Counted from the first letter of the stretch, positions 36,999 through 50,035 are shown. The stretch: DNA of 64,000 bases from Polytrichum commune (GCA_950295325.1 OX485805.1:19641501-19705500); one strand, 5' to 3'. Numbers and translations are program-made. Notes: generated from the letters alone by a model not told the origin.

Positions 36999-39900
36999 TT
37001 ATAATTGTTGTCCACCACATTGATGATCTTTTGCTAGTCATTTGAGGATAGGAAAATGCTATTGTTTCCTTCTCATGGGAGTTGAAGAGCCTGATGGTAC
37101 ATGGGGATCTATTGCAACTAGCTTTGTCGGATCCCATGTGCTCCCTTGAAGAGAAACTTGCGAACTACATAATTGCAAGGAGGTTGCAACGGTGGAGCCA
37201 TAGCCAAAAGGATGTTGAGAACAACTACATGGGTTACATTTCATAGTTTAGATTAGGAATACTACTCCGAAGAGAAAAACATAGTGGGAGCATTGAGCCC
37301 TTGTTCAGTGGCTTACCTACTTCTTAAGGTCATGATGGTACAGTTTGGAAGCCAAAACCCTGCACAAAATCCTAACCTCAAGAACCATGTACAAAAAGGA
37401 TTTGAGAAAAATAACGATATATTTGTACACAAACTTTTCAACGGCTAAATTATAATTGTAGGTGATGCGATTTTGTAAATCAAGAAGATTTCTTTTATGG
37501 TCAAACAATTAGCCACATTTATCTTTAAAACTCCAACACATGGTAAATTGAGCAATCAACCTCAATCAAACCACTAAAAGCCTAAGAAACTCCAACACAT
37601 GCATATGGGGCCTTGAAACCTAATCAAACCTCTATATGACCACATAATGAGCCACATTGGCATGTGAAACTCCAACACGTGCACAAGCATGATCTAGAGC
37701 CCACATCAGCCCTGTAAATGGCAATTTAGGCCCACAATAGACCTCATATTGACAATTGTAACTCCAGATACTGAACATGTGTAGAAGGGGTCATGTCATT
37801 CATGAGAGAAAATTTGGGAACTATCTGAATCTTAGAAAAGATGAATAATTTATTTATAATAAAGGCCATGAAATCAAGATCCTTTGAATAGCTAAGTGGG
37901 GCACAATAAGGCAAAGCACATTATTTATAATTTTCTATGCTTTGCCTACCCTGTCGCCTGATCTTTTTCCTTACACTTTAAATGGTTTACCACCATCTAT
38001 AATGCAAAACTATGGTTGGCTTGAGGTTGCATGGCCACATATATGCTCTTCCCCGATGCCCCTGGCCTCCCACAATCCCCCAACCTCCACACAAATGTCC
38101 AAAGCAGGTGCACCTAAACAACACCATACCTAGTACAACACTCCGGGGAGCAAGCATGGTCAAGTATACGAAAATAAAATGCTCAGGTATACTAAAACCA
38201 TAAAGTTTTTGGTCAAACACCTAAAAGTAATAGCAAAGTTTTGTTTAAATTGGAATTATTGTCATGGCGACCTTGATTGTAGTGTTATATACTCAAATCT
38301 AGAATATCAAGATGAGATCTTCAAAACTTATCGTTGAAAGTAATGCTAAAAAACAAATGGTTAAATATGGTTTTGGATGTAAATTCCATGAGCTTAAATA
38401 TTTTGAAGTTGGATTTTTTTTCATATTCTTTGTATTCATTATAAACTTGAGGGCAACATTACAAAAATTTGTAGAAAATTAATTTAATGTAATTTTATCA
38501 TATTTAAATAAATTTTAGACAATTACTTGTTCAATATCACCTACTTGCACACTACTTGCACCATCTTCTAAAACACGTGAACTTTTCTTGAAATATTTTT
38601 TGCCAACATAAATTTCGTGGCTTTGTAGATCAATGTGTTTTTTAAATGTTTATGATATTTTCTTGAAAAAAAAACTCAAAGTTAGTATGTATTTTTTAAT
38701 CACTTTCACTTAAACCTATACAAGGTACTAGAGTTGTGTACTTGATTGTGCTTGCACCCTCCACACAACAAACCTCCTCTACAAGACTTCAATAGGGCAT
38801 CACAAAACAACAATTGCAAAGATTGTAAATGCAAGGAACCTTACCTAGTTCTGCTACCCATAATGAAACACAAATGCATAGAGAATGCACATATTTGGAA
38901 CTACCCTAGTTCCATTTGATAGGCCATCCCTAATATTTGCATTGTTCCATTTAAAATGACTACGTCTTTTGCAAATTGTAGGTTGGCTAAAAAATCATGA
39001 GTTCTAAGTTTTAAACGCTCTTGGCAGAGATCCTTGCATATCACCAAATGCCCTAGTGTCCATGCAGTTAAAGCCCCCAAGTTGCAACTTTGCATAAACC
39101 ACATTCCAAGCAAACAATATAGTGTAGTGTCAACCTCGTGAGGCAAACACCCTTAGAGCAAACTATGTTCACAATCAAGTTGGTGATAATAACCACCAAT
39201 GCGGAGTGAGTGCAGCAACGCTTTGCATTGGTGGTGGAGAGCAATGCAATGACAGATGGAGTGGTCAATGAGGGTTTGGGGTTTGGAGGAGGGAAGGTTC
39301 CTTCAACACCCACCATGTGGTGTGCAGGAGGTTCCATCATTGTGGATGGGATGTCACTATGGGGACCCAACCTTCCCCACTTGGAGACATGTGGTGGTGA
39401 CAAACACTATGGGAGGCTCCAATGGGTCATGGCCCCATTGTGTATGGAAATTTTTTAATTTTCCTCTTGCTTTTATATTGTTTGCAAGCATGCCAAGTAG
39501 GGGGCGAAAGTTGGCGACAAATTGCTAGTTTAAAAAATGTTGACCACTAGGTGACATACTTCGTCTCGACTGTGTCTAGATTGCACCACCGATTCAGACC
39601 ATGTTAAAAACTTCTTAAAAAAAATGATGTTGACCAAAGAACACTACCCAAACTTTGGTTTTTGATGGTTTTTGGTGGTGTTTTGATAATGCAACACATA
39701 GCGAATGCGTAAATTTCATCAAGAGAAAATGGAGAATAAGAAAAACTAAGAGAATAATACATGCATACTTTATAGGTAGTGTAACGTATATGTTTTTACT
39801 TGACCCTAACATGCCTACCATGAATCCTAGGGGCACTTTAGATGGGGATCCGTGGTCTAAGAACATAGGGACCTATTTGAAGTAATTGGATGCAAATCAA

Positions 39901-40195
39901 ACCCTTGAACAAGACCCCCCATTGGACCCTACCTTCCAAAAGAATTCTCCAAAACATGAAACTTTCCTTCGAGCTTCATTTCTTGGTTTAAATCATTAGT
40001 GTTTTCCTTCAAAATGATGCCATGTAGGAGACACCTCACTTTGCCTCTTCGTACTCTTGGATCGTGATCTAAAGACCTTCCAACTAATTTACACCTCTTG
40101 GCCAATAGAATTGCTCCATTTTGTTGGACCCTCCCCTTGAACCCATCGAAGTTAAAGCGACCGTGAGCGTAAAAGCCAAGGTTTATGCCATTTGC
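36999..40195. other. gene-free stretch
   Basis: About 3.2 kb with only short open frames and no recognised protein, RNA gene or well-bounded element. Confidence 0.3.
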
Positions 40196-40198
40196 TAA

Positions 40199-40728
40199 GG
40201 GCTTGTTTAGACTTGGGGCCAGGGCCAATATGAATGAAGGCCAATATGTCCCATGTGGCATGCAAATGGGCCCCCAAGGCCATTAATAAGAAAGTAACCT
40301 AACTCCATTCATTGCTTTCATGTGTAAACCTATTTAGGTGGGGTTGGGGCCATTTGGAGGCTGCAATTTTGAGAGGGTTATTCACCTCAATACATGTACT
40401 CATGAACTATTCTATGAATAATGATTAAAGTATAATAAATTTAGAATTTCTCCCCTCCTATTCAATGCTCAAAGAATAAACTACTACAAGGAAATAAAAG
40501 ATCTGACAATGGCCTCAACTAGAGGGAAAGAGTCCACAAGGTTGGGAGCTCTCTTTTCCAAGGCTTGAGGCCATTGTGATGATGAATAAAATAATTTATT
40601 TGTTTATTTGGTCCCAACTCATGATGTAAACTTGAAGAGGCGAGTCCCAGCCTCTCTACCAATGAGAGGAGTGGATTTCTTGCACCCCGGCCCATTTTTG
40701 AGCCCTGACTCCAAGTCTAAACCCGCCC
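40199..40728. mobile_element. Tourist-type PIF/Harbinger-like miniature element, copy 1
   Basis: 530 bp flanked by TAA (40196-40198 and 40729-40731). Inverted ends GGGCTTGTTTAGACTTGG and CCAAGTCTAAACCCGCCC. A copy of about 510 bp, nearly identical throughout, is at 52583-53092. No coding capacity. It ends about 40 bp before a pair of G-boxes and 275 bp before the start of the small gene at 41003. Confidence 0.85.
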
Positions 40729-40766
40729 TAAGATACGGATATTTACTCAACGGAGCAGATGTCTGC

Positions 40767-40795
40767 CACGTGGATCTTAGAGAGTGGCCCACGTG
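40767..40795 (+). promoter_or_regulatory. two G-boxes upstream of the small gene
   Basis: CACGTG occurs at 40767-40772 (in GCCACGTGG) and at 40790-40795 (in CCCACGTGC), 23 bases apart, about 210-240 bases before the ATG at 41003. Such pairs bind bZIP or bHLH factors and are common in ABA- or light-responsive plant promoters. Function here is inference. Confidence 0.6.
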
Positions 40796-41002
40796 CTGCA
40801 ATCACTGCCCTTCTTCCCCCTGCTGCACGTCTGGAGCTCGTCCACGCATTCCTTCACTGCCGTAGCCATTTCGAAATTTCTCAACGATTTCGAAGAAGAA
40901 GAAGGAGAAGAGCAGCTCGGTACAACGGTGTTCAAGTTACTCCAGCTGAGTTAATTTGATAGAGCGAGTTTACTTCGTGCCAAAGCTTAATTTGCTGCAA
41001 GA

Positions 41003-42298
41003 ATGGCCACTACTGGGGCGACCACCACTGAGGGGTCATCGAGCCCCATGAAGGAGGAAACATTCAAAGCAATCGAGCCTACGCAGGTATTAAAAGACAT
41101 TCAATGCTACGAAGATTACAACTTTGTGCAGAGGTTAGGTTTGAATGTTCATTCTGAGTCAATTGTGCACTTGGAACCTTTTTAATTGGAGACAATGAGG
41201 GTATTCCTTTCTGTGAGTGCACATGACACGTGGGGAGTGGCTGGTAAGAACATATGATGATGTCACTTTGTTGGGTTAAGTGCAAGGGTAATGTTTTGTG
41301 CCAAGCAATTAAGGTTGGCACATTACAATCGCATATGGTTTCTTGTGGAGAATTTATGTTTGGACTGTTTCCCTATGTTTGCGAATGCCGTGGCGGATGT
41401 TAAAGGAGGATGCATAATAGGGTTATGTTGGGAAAACCTTGAACTGCAAAATTTGAAGAAATGTGTGTGTGTGTGTTTGGTCGTCTTCTGGGTGCTCTTA
41501 ACCTTATTCTCTGAATTGATTTTGCTAATGACAGGTGGCGATGTTACTGTGTTCGGCCATTCTTTTGTGTCAAGCAGCTAGTATTGGCACATAAATTGCA
41601 CGTGTTTTCTTGTGGAGAATCTTTGTTTGGACTGTACTACCATGTTTGTGAATGCTATGAAGTATGTTAAAGGAGGATGCAGAATGGGGTTATATTTGGC
41701 CAAACCCTGTACTGCAAAAATGTGGATGTGTGATGTGTGATGTGTGAGTGAGTGAGAGTGTGTGTGTGTGTGTGTTCATCTTCTGGGTTGTGTAAACCTT
41801 TTGTTCTGGATTGCATTTTTTTACAACAGGTGATGATGTTACAGTATTAGGTTAAGTGCAAGGGTCATTTGTTTGTGACAAGCAAATAATCTTGGCACAT
41901 AAAATCGCACCTTGTTCTTGTGAAAAGTATGTGTTTCGACTGTCACCCTATGTTGGAGAATACTGTGAAGGATGTCAAATGGTGATGTATAATTGGGCTA
42001 TGCTGGGGCAAAATCCTGTACTGCAAAATATGAAGAAAAGATGAATAAGTTGTGTGTGTTTTCATCTTCTGGGTGGTGTAAATGCTTGCTGCATCATCGT
42101 TGTGTGAAAAAAGACTCAGGTAATGATCATTGTTTTTGGAAGCAGAGTGCAGATGATTCCACAGAATCCCACGGCAGAAGGCCAGATTTGACGGCCAACA
42201 CAGAGGTTAAGGCTCCGGGGGTTTTCCAGCGCGCAGTAGAAGAAGTGCAAGCTATTGCAGCGAACATTTGGGAGTCAATTGTTCCTTCAAAAAAGTAA
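41003..42298 (+). CDS. small two-exon protein of unknown function (78 residues)
   Basis: Exon 1 is 41003-41086, ending CAG before GTATTA. Exon 2 is 42146-42298, starting after TTGGAAGCAG; both junctions are phase 0. The start is in AAGAATGGCC. The product is a 78-residue soluble-looking protein: a Thr/Ser/Glu-rich N-terminus (MATTGATTTEGSSSP), then KAPGVFQRAVEEVQAIAANI, which would form an amphipathic helix, and a basic end VPSKK. The KAP-x-hydrophobic-x-RA-x-EE pattern looks familiar from short uncharacterised plant proteins, but I cannot name a family. The 1059-bp intron contains three copies of a 250-290-bp unit. Two G-boxes lie upstream. The gene model rests on splice logic and composition. 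Confidence 0.6.
41275..42095 (+). repeat. threefold tandem repeat within the intron
   Basis: Units at about 41275-41555, 41556-41846 and 41847-42095 share, in order: a GTTAAGTGCAAGGGT start (units 1 and 3), CTTGTGGAGAATYTATGTTT, AAAGGAGGATGCA, CTGCAAAA, a TG dinucleotide run and TCATCTTCTGGGT. Divergence between units is about one fifth to one quarter by eye. In units 1 and 2 the end resembles a 3' splice site (CTAATGACAG, TTACAACAG). Confidence 0.8.
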
Positions 42299-42755
42299 TT
42301 TCCTTGCGGCAAGTATATATGGGGCATGGAATAACCTCCATGAAACCTCGAATTTGATAGGTATTGTATTGCACTGTAAGAAATGGAACTGTAATCATTC
42401 ATGTATACATTGTCATATATTCTAAGCAACTCAAGAGTTTTGGATTCCATTCTTCACACATTTGAGGTTCATCTGATTTCTGGGATTATTTGTCAAGGGA
42501 AATCCAGTTAACCTGAGCTCCAGGGTGATCATCCTGCTCATTCATAAATGTCTATGTAAAGAAGCTGAAGAATGCACAAGGATGGGATTGTCAACATCCC
42601 AGTGTTATATTTTGTTCTCCTTAATCCCTTCACCACCATCCATGTTTGTCATAGTGGCCCCTGAACTTCATAGTTTGGCAGCAGTATCATGTATGTTGAA
42701 GATTTAAATGTTTGAATACCAGTTGTTTTGTGTATCCTATAATAGAAATATTCTT

Positions 42756-42925
42756 TAATTCAACTGGACCTTTTGGTCAGGTGTTGGCTATTTTGCATAC
42801 AACACTTTCCATGTCTGGTAATGAGTTTTGGCCTTCAATGAATGTTCTTCGTTCAAACCTCCACACCAACTTCAAGCATGCACCAAATTCTCAAACGATA
42901 GCCCTGACAATCTTTGCTATTTTGA
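42756..42925. repeat. decayed family C element, copy 3
   Basis: AATTCAACTGGACCTTTTGG with a following TTGCATACAACACTTTCCAT matches the arm of the family C elements. The right arm is weak and shortened. It lies about 460 bp downstream of the small gene's stop codon. Confidence 0.5.
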
Positions 42926-43250
42926 CTGAGATGCTTATTAGTGAGTTTCTGTGGAGGCCACTTGTCCACTAGATTCTAGATAATAGTGGGTTGGAGGTGT
43001 TGCTTGTACTTAAGCATTAGCCACCATCCAACCACATTTTGGCGGTCCGATAGAATGTGGAGGGCCATAGATATTGGATGTTAGATTTTCGTGCGTGCAC
43101 TAAAGAATCCTTAAACTTCAAGTGCCTATCATTGAAGGATTAAGACCAGTTGAACACTCAAGAGAACTAATATTGGTTTAGGGCTTCATCTAGTAACCGG
43201 AAGGAGGAGGTTAGTAGGTGGGCCCAGATTTGAGAAGATGGGAGTAACTA

Positions 43251-43621
43251 CACTAAATATGATATTTAATGTCATATGGTATTTTTTGTCACTATGACAA
43301 TATCTTTTGGATGACACTTTTTATGAATAGGTGAACAAATATTGTCATGGATGATAGATGACTTCATCCATTGGCCAAAACCCTACTTTCTCTTGTCAAC
43401 ACCTTGTGATGAAATATTGTCATGGATGATTGAAATTTGGATGGAAAGTCACTTGGTAAGTGAGTAATTGCAACATTGTAACTTTATAATCTCCCAAAAA
43501 ATTTACAAAGTATGACAATTAATTTTGGGTTAACATTAGTGTTGGTGACACTACACTGCGGTTTACAATTAGTATCGAGCAAGACAATTAGAATTGGTGA
43601 CACTAAATATCATATTTAGTG
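43251..43621. mobile_element. TA-flanked miniature element, family B, copy 1
   Basis: 371 bp between TA dinucleotides with inverted ends CACTAAATATGATATTTA and its complement; each end is itself nearly palindromic. A second copy in the same orientation is at 45860-46231. TA targets and CA-starting ends fit the Tc1/mariner-pogo superfamily. No coding capacity. Confidence 0.75.
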
Positions 43622-43928
43622 TAGTTTGTACATACGCTACCCCATCAGGTTCCCTCTACATTTGGGTGGGTTTCTTCTTATTCACATTAGAATTTGGTGG
43701 GCAAGCGGTCTACACGAAAGCATACCCTTAGAATTCATGATAAGTTGTGTTTGACATCTGACTACTCAGTTGTGGGAATCATTGTAAAAGACCAAGAACC
43801 AATAGATAGGCACAACTGAGCTCGCACTACTTGATTATTTAAGCGATCCATAATATTTATACCAAAGTATAAATGTCAATACACCCCTCATCATTAATTG
43901 AGTTTTGGAAAACATAACTTGAGATTGA

Positions 43929-44402
43929 GGCCACTTCACACACAAGACTGAGAGCCTATGACCATTACACTTCAATCACTCTCATTGGTGGAAAAGGCGG
44001 AGCCAGTCCAAGTTCACTTCACACTACGCTTGAGGGACCAACGGAGATATGTGAATGCAAGATGGATGTAAAGTCTACAAGGATTCCTGCATGGCATTGA
44101 ATGAATCATGTTTCACGGTCACTTGGAGGCAGGCCTAACACAAAACTAGGAGACCATGACACTCCGAACACTCACAACCGTTGATTTATTCTATTTTATC
44201 ATGGTTGAGGAGCCGTATGAATAGGAATTCATTGAAATAGCATTCGGTTGAGGGCCCGGTCACATATGACTTCGCACTACACTTGAGGGTTTGTGACCAC
44301 ACTACATGATTTTGGAGGTGTGTTGGGATGGCCTTTGGACACTTTCTTTTGGGCTCTCACAATTTCTTGGTCACGGCTCGTGGCTCATGTGTGAAGTGGC
44401 CC
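43929..44402. mobile_element. possible miniature inverted-repeat element
   Basis: GGCCACTTCACACA at the left and TGTGTGAAGTGGCC at the right form a 14-bp perfect inverted repeat about 475 bp apart, followed inward by further partial matches. No convincing target duplication, so only a candidate. Confidence 0.35.
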
Positions 44403-45008
44403 TGAGAATTGCAGATAAAGTGTGTCTTGGAAGGGTGGCTATGAAGCATTGAACACTGAGAGCCTAGAGGTAACATGCAAAGTTAGTGTATATATGATAT
44501 ATATGTGAAAAGTACTTATGCTTATATTAGTATAATAATGTGCATAATGTATTGAGTAATTGATGGATACTTATATATTGCAAGTTAAGTTGAACTCAAG
44601 GAGTTGAATATGCACATTCTCAGACTTAAACAAGAGAAGACTTCTTGTTTGATTGGGGGCATAAATTAAGCAACTTGCAATAATTTTGGTGAGGAAAATG
44701 GGTTAAGCAACTACATCACTTCGTCAATTTTTTGCGTATGGAAACCAGTGTTCTAGAAAAATAAAATGTGTCATTTTTAATTTCTTAGAACTACAGTAGC
44801 TAGACAACCTGTGGCAAGCATGTAATCACATTTGAAGGTGAGAAATGATCTTGTAGAAGTATTTATGACATGACAATTGGCAAGTGGTCATTATATCATC
44901 TTTCACTCTCATTAAAACTTGAGGAAATGATGACAATGACAATTGGCCACCGATCTGTGATTTAAGATCACTGAGTTATCCCCTAGTCCACTTTGACTTA
45001 ATGAACTA

Positions 45009-45491
45009 CACTCTAAACTCTGTAGTATCACACCTGTGGCAACCAAAGTGCATGTGATATTACGGAGTTTTGTAGTGTTAACATGGATCCATGATATTAT
45101 AGAATTAGTGTAGCATGTGACATTATGGATAACACAAAGGTTTGAGGACAATTAGAATTAATTCTTATGTCATCTACGCTAGTGTAGTCCACTCCACTTG
45201 GCCTTCCCGGGCGATGTGGCGGATGCATGCACCAACATTCAACAAGTGGCGTTAGAAGAAGAATAAGAATAAGAATAAGAAGGTGACACTCCACACGTTG
45301 ACACATGGCGCAATGCGAGGGTGTGGGTTGACTTCTTTGGTGGTTTGCATTAATGACAAATTTTGTGATATAAGGGAGAGAAGTCTGACAATAAGGAGTG
45401 AGGTTTGAACTATGAACATCCATTCCCTAGGGTTTCAAGATATTAGAGAGTGTGTGACACTATGGACGTTGATATTACGGAGTTTAGGGTG
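45009..45491. mobile_element. TA-flanked miniature element, family A, copy 1
   Basis: 483 bp between TA dinucleotides. Ends, read inward: CACTCTAAACTCTGTAGTAT and CACCCTAAACTCCGTAATAT. Inside are further GTGATATTAC-like motifs and an AAGAAT microsatellite. A second copy in opposite orientation is at 50748-51232. The terminal CACCCTAA is shared with the pogo elements. Confidence 0.75.
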
Positions 45492-45859
45492 TACTTGGCT
45501 ATTTGAGGTGTGTGGAAAATTAAGTTACCCGTTAAATATATCTCATCTCGGAGAAAATTCAACAGTGTACTACAAAATCAACATGACATACACTAGACCG
45601 ATTGGACAAAGTAGGGGGGGTTCTCTGACCATCATTATTTCATCACATGTCAAGACCTTTTATAACAATCAAGTACGGTTGGATTCACTCCCACTTAATA
45701 TATGAGGAGTGTTCAGACACAGTAGTGGGGCCGATGAGATGGACATAGTTGCTTGTCCAATAATGTGATTGGACGGGGGGTTCATCTTTTTGGAGCTAAC
45801 AAGCTAAGATAAGATAAGATAAAAATATCCAAGATAAGAGTCAATAGGAGTTAGAAATA

Positions 45860-46231
45860 TAGTAAATATGAGATTTAGTGTCATATGGCATTTTCTGTCA
45901 CTATGATAAGTTTTTGGATGACACTTCTTATGAATAAGTAAACAAATATTGTCATGGATGATGGATGAGTTCATCCATTGGCCCAAACCCTCCCTTCACT
46001 TGTCAACACCTTGTGATGAAGTATTTTCGTGGATGACTGAAATTTGAATGGAAAATCACTTGGTAAGTGACAGTTTTTGCAACACTATAAATCCATAATC
46101 CCCTAAAAAATTTACAAGGAATGACAAATAATGTTGGGTTAACATTTAGTGTTGGTGACACTATACCGCGGTTTACAGTTCGCATTGAGAAAGAAAATTA
46201 GAATTGGTGACACTAAACATCATCTTTAGTG
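45860..46231. mobile_element. TA-flanked miniature element, family B, copy 2
   Basis: Matches 43251-43621 along its whole length, e.g. GTCATGGATGAT, TTGTCAACACCTTGTGATGA and AATTGGTGACACTAAA. The left terminal repeat is more decayed than the right. Confidence 0.72.
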
Positions 46232-49200
46232 TAGTTAGCAAGATTACCACTGGGGGTTACAAGTAGTTAATTATATTGCCACTAATCCATTCTTATCCAC
46301 TCAATTTCATAATAGTCTAATTGAGTTTATCTTGAGGCTTCATAATATATAGCTTATGGTAACTTAGGCCTGTACCACACCACAGGCAGGCAGTTCGTTT
46401 CCCGGCCTCTGATTGGCCGTAGCAGCAGCAGTACTACCCCACCAACGGCAGTGAAGATGGCGGGAATCCTGCGTGGCATCTACCAGCCTGCCGAAGAAGT
46501 TCCAGGGGGCGGAGGCTGGCTCTCCTACCCCCCCCCCCCCCCGGTGTCGGGCCTCGCCACATATGCTCTTCCCACTAGCCACAGAGGCTCTTCCCTCAGC
46601 CTGCTTCTCGACGCCAGCCTGCTCTAGGGACTTCTCGACAACAACATGCCCACCCTGCTCTGGAGTCTGTAGACTGTCACCAATTCTGTCACCCTTTACT
46701 TAATTTACTGCCTGGAACCTTCCCCGAACATGCTACCCCCTGAATCCCGGTGTCGGGCCCGTGTGGCACCTGAACCCGCTGCCGGCTAGCATCTGGGCTA
46801 CAAGGCTAGGTTTAAGACTAGCCTTTCGCCGGTACACACCTGCCTCTGGTGTGGCTACGACCTTAGATCTAGAAGCATTGAAGAGGTTTTTTTGAAGCCC
46901 ATGTGTACTTTTGGTTTTATGTAATAAAGTAACCATCTCCTTTGGAGATGCGAAGTGGATTTTTTGTGCACTCCTTTTTGGTGTGTTTTGTTGTGGACCC
47001 CCTTCTCCCCCCCCCCCCCCCACACACACTAATTAATAAAACTCCCATACACCCTAATTAATATGCAGTTCCCTTGGCAAAAGCAAATTTGGTGGGCCCT
47101 TATGGTTGCTATAGTTTGTTTTGGTTGAGCTTATCCATCCACTGCTTCCCTTCTTGTAATATATTGCTAAGTGCTACTTAAGACTCAAGTGGGGAAGCTT
47201 GGTGGAAAGGTGCAATGTATTCAACACGAATAGGAAGAAAAATATTCCATTTTAAGGTGACTACACCTATTTTGGACACTTTGGTGAGTATGGCTAGGGG
47301 CTGGCATCGGCGGAAATGTAGAAAATCACGTGTGAGAAAATGTAGGGTGGATTTTATTTAAGACACATGAGTTTTACATTTTTTAAAGATATATAATAGT
47401 GTCCTCTAAATGTGAATTTGGGAACTATATATAATGTACGGTGTGGTTTAAGTTGTGGTATTTTATTATTACTTAGATGTAAAATAACATAAATAAAATA
47501 TTGTGTTTAAAATTTTTAATTTATGGGTTCAACTTAAATCATCTGCCATTAATGACATTGGATGAGAAAATACGCAAAATGTATGTGGACATGTGGATGG
47601 ATTTGTTGAAACGGTCGCCTTTGAATGAAAAATATTGTCATCCAGCGATGGAAGGTTTGGCTTGCTTATTTAGGGTTTCTTAGGGGGGTTCAAGAATCAT
47701 ACGCATGGTATTAGGGTATAGGAATTATTTACAGAGTATCAGGGTAGTATAGGGCATCAAACAAACATAGAAGAGGCAATCTAAGGGTTTTGAAAGGGGT
47801 CATTGAGCTCAGTGTCGTTGAGCTCAATCTTTCATTTCCATCCTTAAGTTTTTGTTTTCTCCTCTAGTCGGCCATCGCAATCTCTCTTGTCTAAGGGCTT
47901 GCTCGCTCTGCTTTGGTTTAGGAGCGTTCACTCACTGTGCTCGCTCGCTCTTGTGCTTCAGAGGTTGAATGTATGCCTAGTACAAATATATAGTTGAATG
48001 CGAGGGTGTATGTTTGTGCGAGATTTTTTTTGGTTGGGTTGAAGGTGTTGGAATTTTGAAGTCCCTTGTATGCTTTAACACTTGAAGGTTGATTGCAGTG
48101 TAATGTTCGTTGTTGGTAATGTTGAAGTTCATTCCTTAAGTGTATATTTGAAGGTGTATAATAAAGTTAAAGGTGTAATGTTCTTTGTTATTGTTGAAGG
48201 TTTATGTATGTTGGAGTTGAAACTTATGTATGTTGAAGTTACTTAATTGCTATATATATTGTTTCTATATTGGTTGGACGCTGAAGTTTATAATATGACA
48301 GTTGTATATGTGTAATGTGCAGAGTAATATATACGCAGTGTAATGTATGCATAGTGTACTATATGAGTAATATATGTGCAAATTTTTCACACAAAATTTC
48401 TACTACTTATAAATAAAATAAGGTGATTATAATTATGTGTCTCTGAAATTTATATGTAATGATAGGGTGTTAGAAAATACCATCTAGTATAAATTTAGCT
48501 ACTTAAAAGGTGGAAAATATTCAAAGAAGGAAGGTAAAGACCCCCCCCCCCCCATTAAATAGGGGGTTCTCGCACGTGTATACATAAATCAAGTGTAAAT
48601 GCACCCCATGTGGAGTATGGGTACTTAAAGTGATCCAATTGATAACTTATAATGATTAGCTCATTGGATTAGCAAACCAAAGTGGATCTAGAACCCATGC
48701 AACTCAAAATATTTGGATCATATGAATAGTTCTTATGATTCATTGTGCTCACATTGGGGTACCCATTTGTATTACCCATGTTGGTCAGCCCCAGCCTCCC
48801 CCCCCCCACCTTTTGCATGGGATAAGGTGCTCCTTGAATAACCTATTTTTATATTGACTAAGACCTCGGGATTGTGAAAATGCGGGACCACAAGTTACAT
48901 GCCACACTTGCTTTCAATGCCAAATTAGATATAATTCATGTGAAGTGTAGAATTGGCCTTCATATATGTTGGAGCTTCCACTCACTTATTTAAACTCATG
49001 TCAAAGATGTGCTACACAATAGACTTGCCTCCACATGGCTTTTATTTCTCAAAGGATTAAATGTATACATATGATTTGGTTTGACCCACACTATTCACCC
49101 TCAATCTATGTTGATTATCTTGCACTCACTAAGTGGCAACTAAGGTGGCATGGGACATTTGGTGGTACTCTAGTGACATTCATGTAAAGTAATCAATGCA

Positions 49201-49975
49201 TGCCCTATATAGGTTTGTGGTTTGACCAATCAAGTTGGGTCCCACATGTGGTGGTCTCTTAAGCTATTCCAAGGATCAAGTTGATGTCTTCAAGCAATGA
49301 AATATGTACTATATATATATATATATGATTTGGTGTGGCAATTAAACGGACATGCCATGTTGATTAGAGTCGCCTCCATGACTTGTCATGTAGCAATGTT
49401 CAAATGTCCCCACTACTACCTCTCTTCACACTAGAAGGGTAAGTCGAACGTGGATGTTTAATAAAAACACACTAAGTAGCTTTGCTTTCATGTTCACACA
49501 TACATATGTGGCAACCTTTTAGAATTTGTAGCATCTAGAAGGCTTGGACACATACCCTATATTTTGACTAAAAAGGACCACGTACAAGGTAGGGCATCCA
49601 TTGGGTAAGGCTAGGACGAACCAACCCGTACAGTGGTTTCTTGGAGGCAAGGGTTTAGGCATCCAACAAAGAACGACTGTATGGGTTGGTTTGCCCAAAT
49701 CCACAGTGTAGGTTGTAAACATTGGCCAAAATTACCTTACCACCAGAGCAACGGCTGCCACTTAGTAGAAATGATAGATAAAATTGTGCCTTTTAAAAAT
49801 AAAAATAAAAACTCTTTGATGCATTTTTTACCATCATTTTTTTACCACCATGTCCATACATATATAAGTAACAATATTGTCTACGCCAAAGGTCAGGGGG
49901 CATTTCTCACAACTTTCTTTTAAGTGATTTGATATGTGTGACTCACCGACCATCATAATCACACACAATGTATTA
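46232..49975. other. gene-free stretch with GC-rich island and homopolymer C runs
   Basis: A GC-rich island at about 46370-46870 stands out from AT-rich surroundings; CCGGTGTCGGGCC occurs twice in it (about 46540 and 46746). Long C runs occur at about 46530, 47010, 48540 and 48800. No gene recognised. Confidence 0.4.
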
Positions 49976-50035
49976 GGTAATCGTTTTATTGGAACCGGTT
50001 ATTGGTGCAGAACCGGTTCCAATAAAACGATTACC
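49976..50035. repeat. perfect 25-bp inverted repeat with 10-base spacer
   Basis: Left arm 49976-50000 begins GGTAATCGTTTTATTG and ends GGAACCGGTT; the right arm 50011-50035 is its exact complement; the spacer is ATTGGTGCAG. The inner end of each arm is the 8-bp palindrome AACCGGTT. Further AACCGGTT or near matches follow at 50042, 50130 and 50210. Confidence 0.95.
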
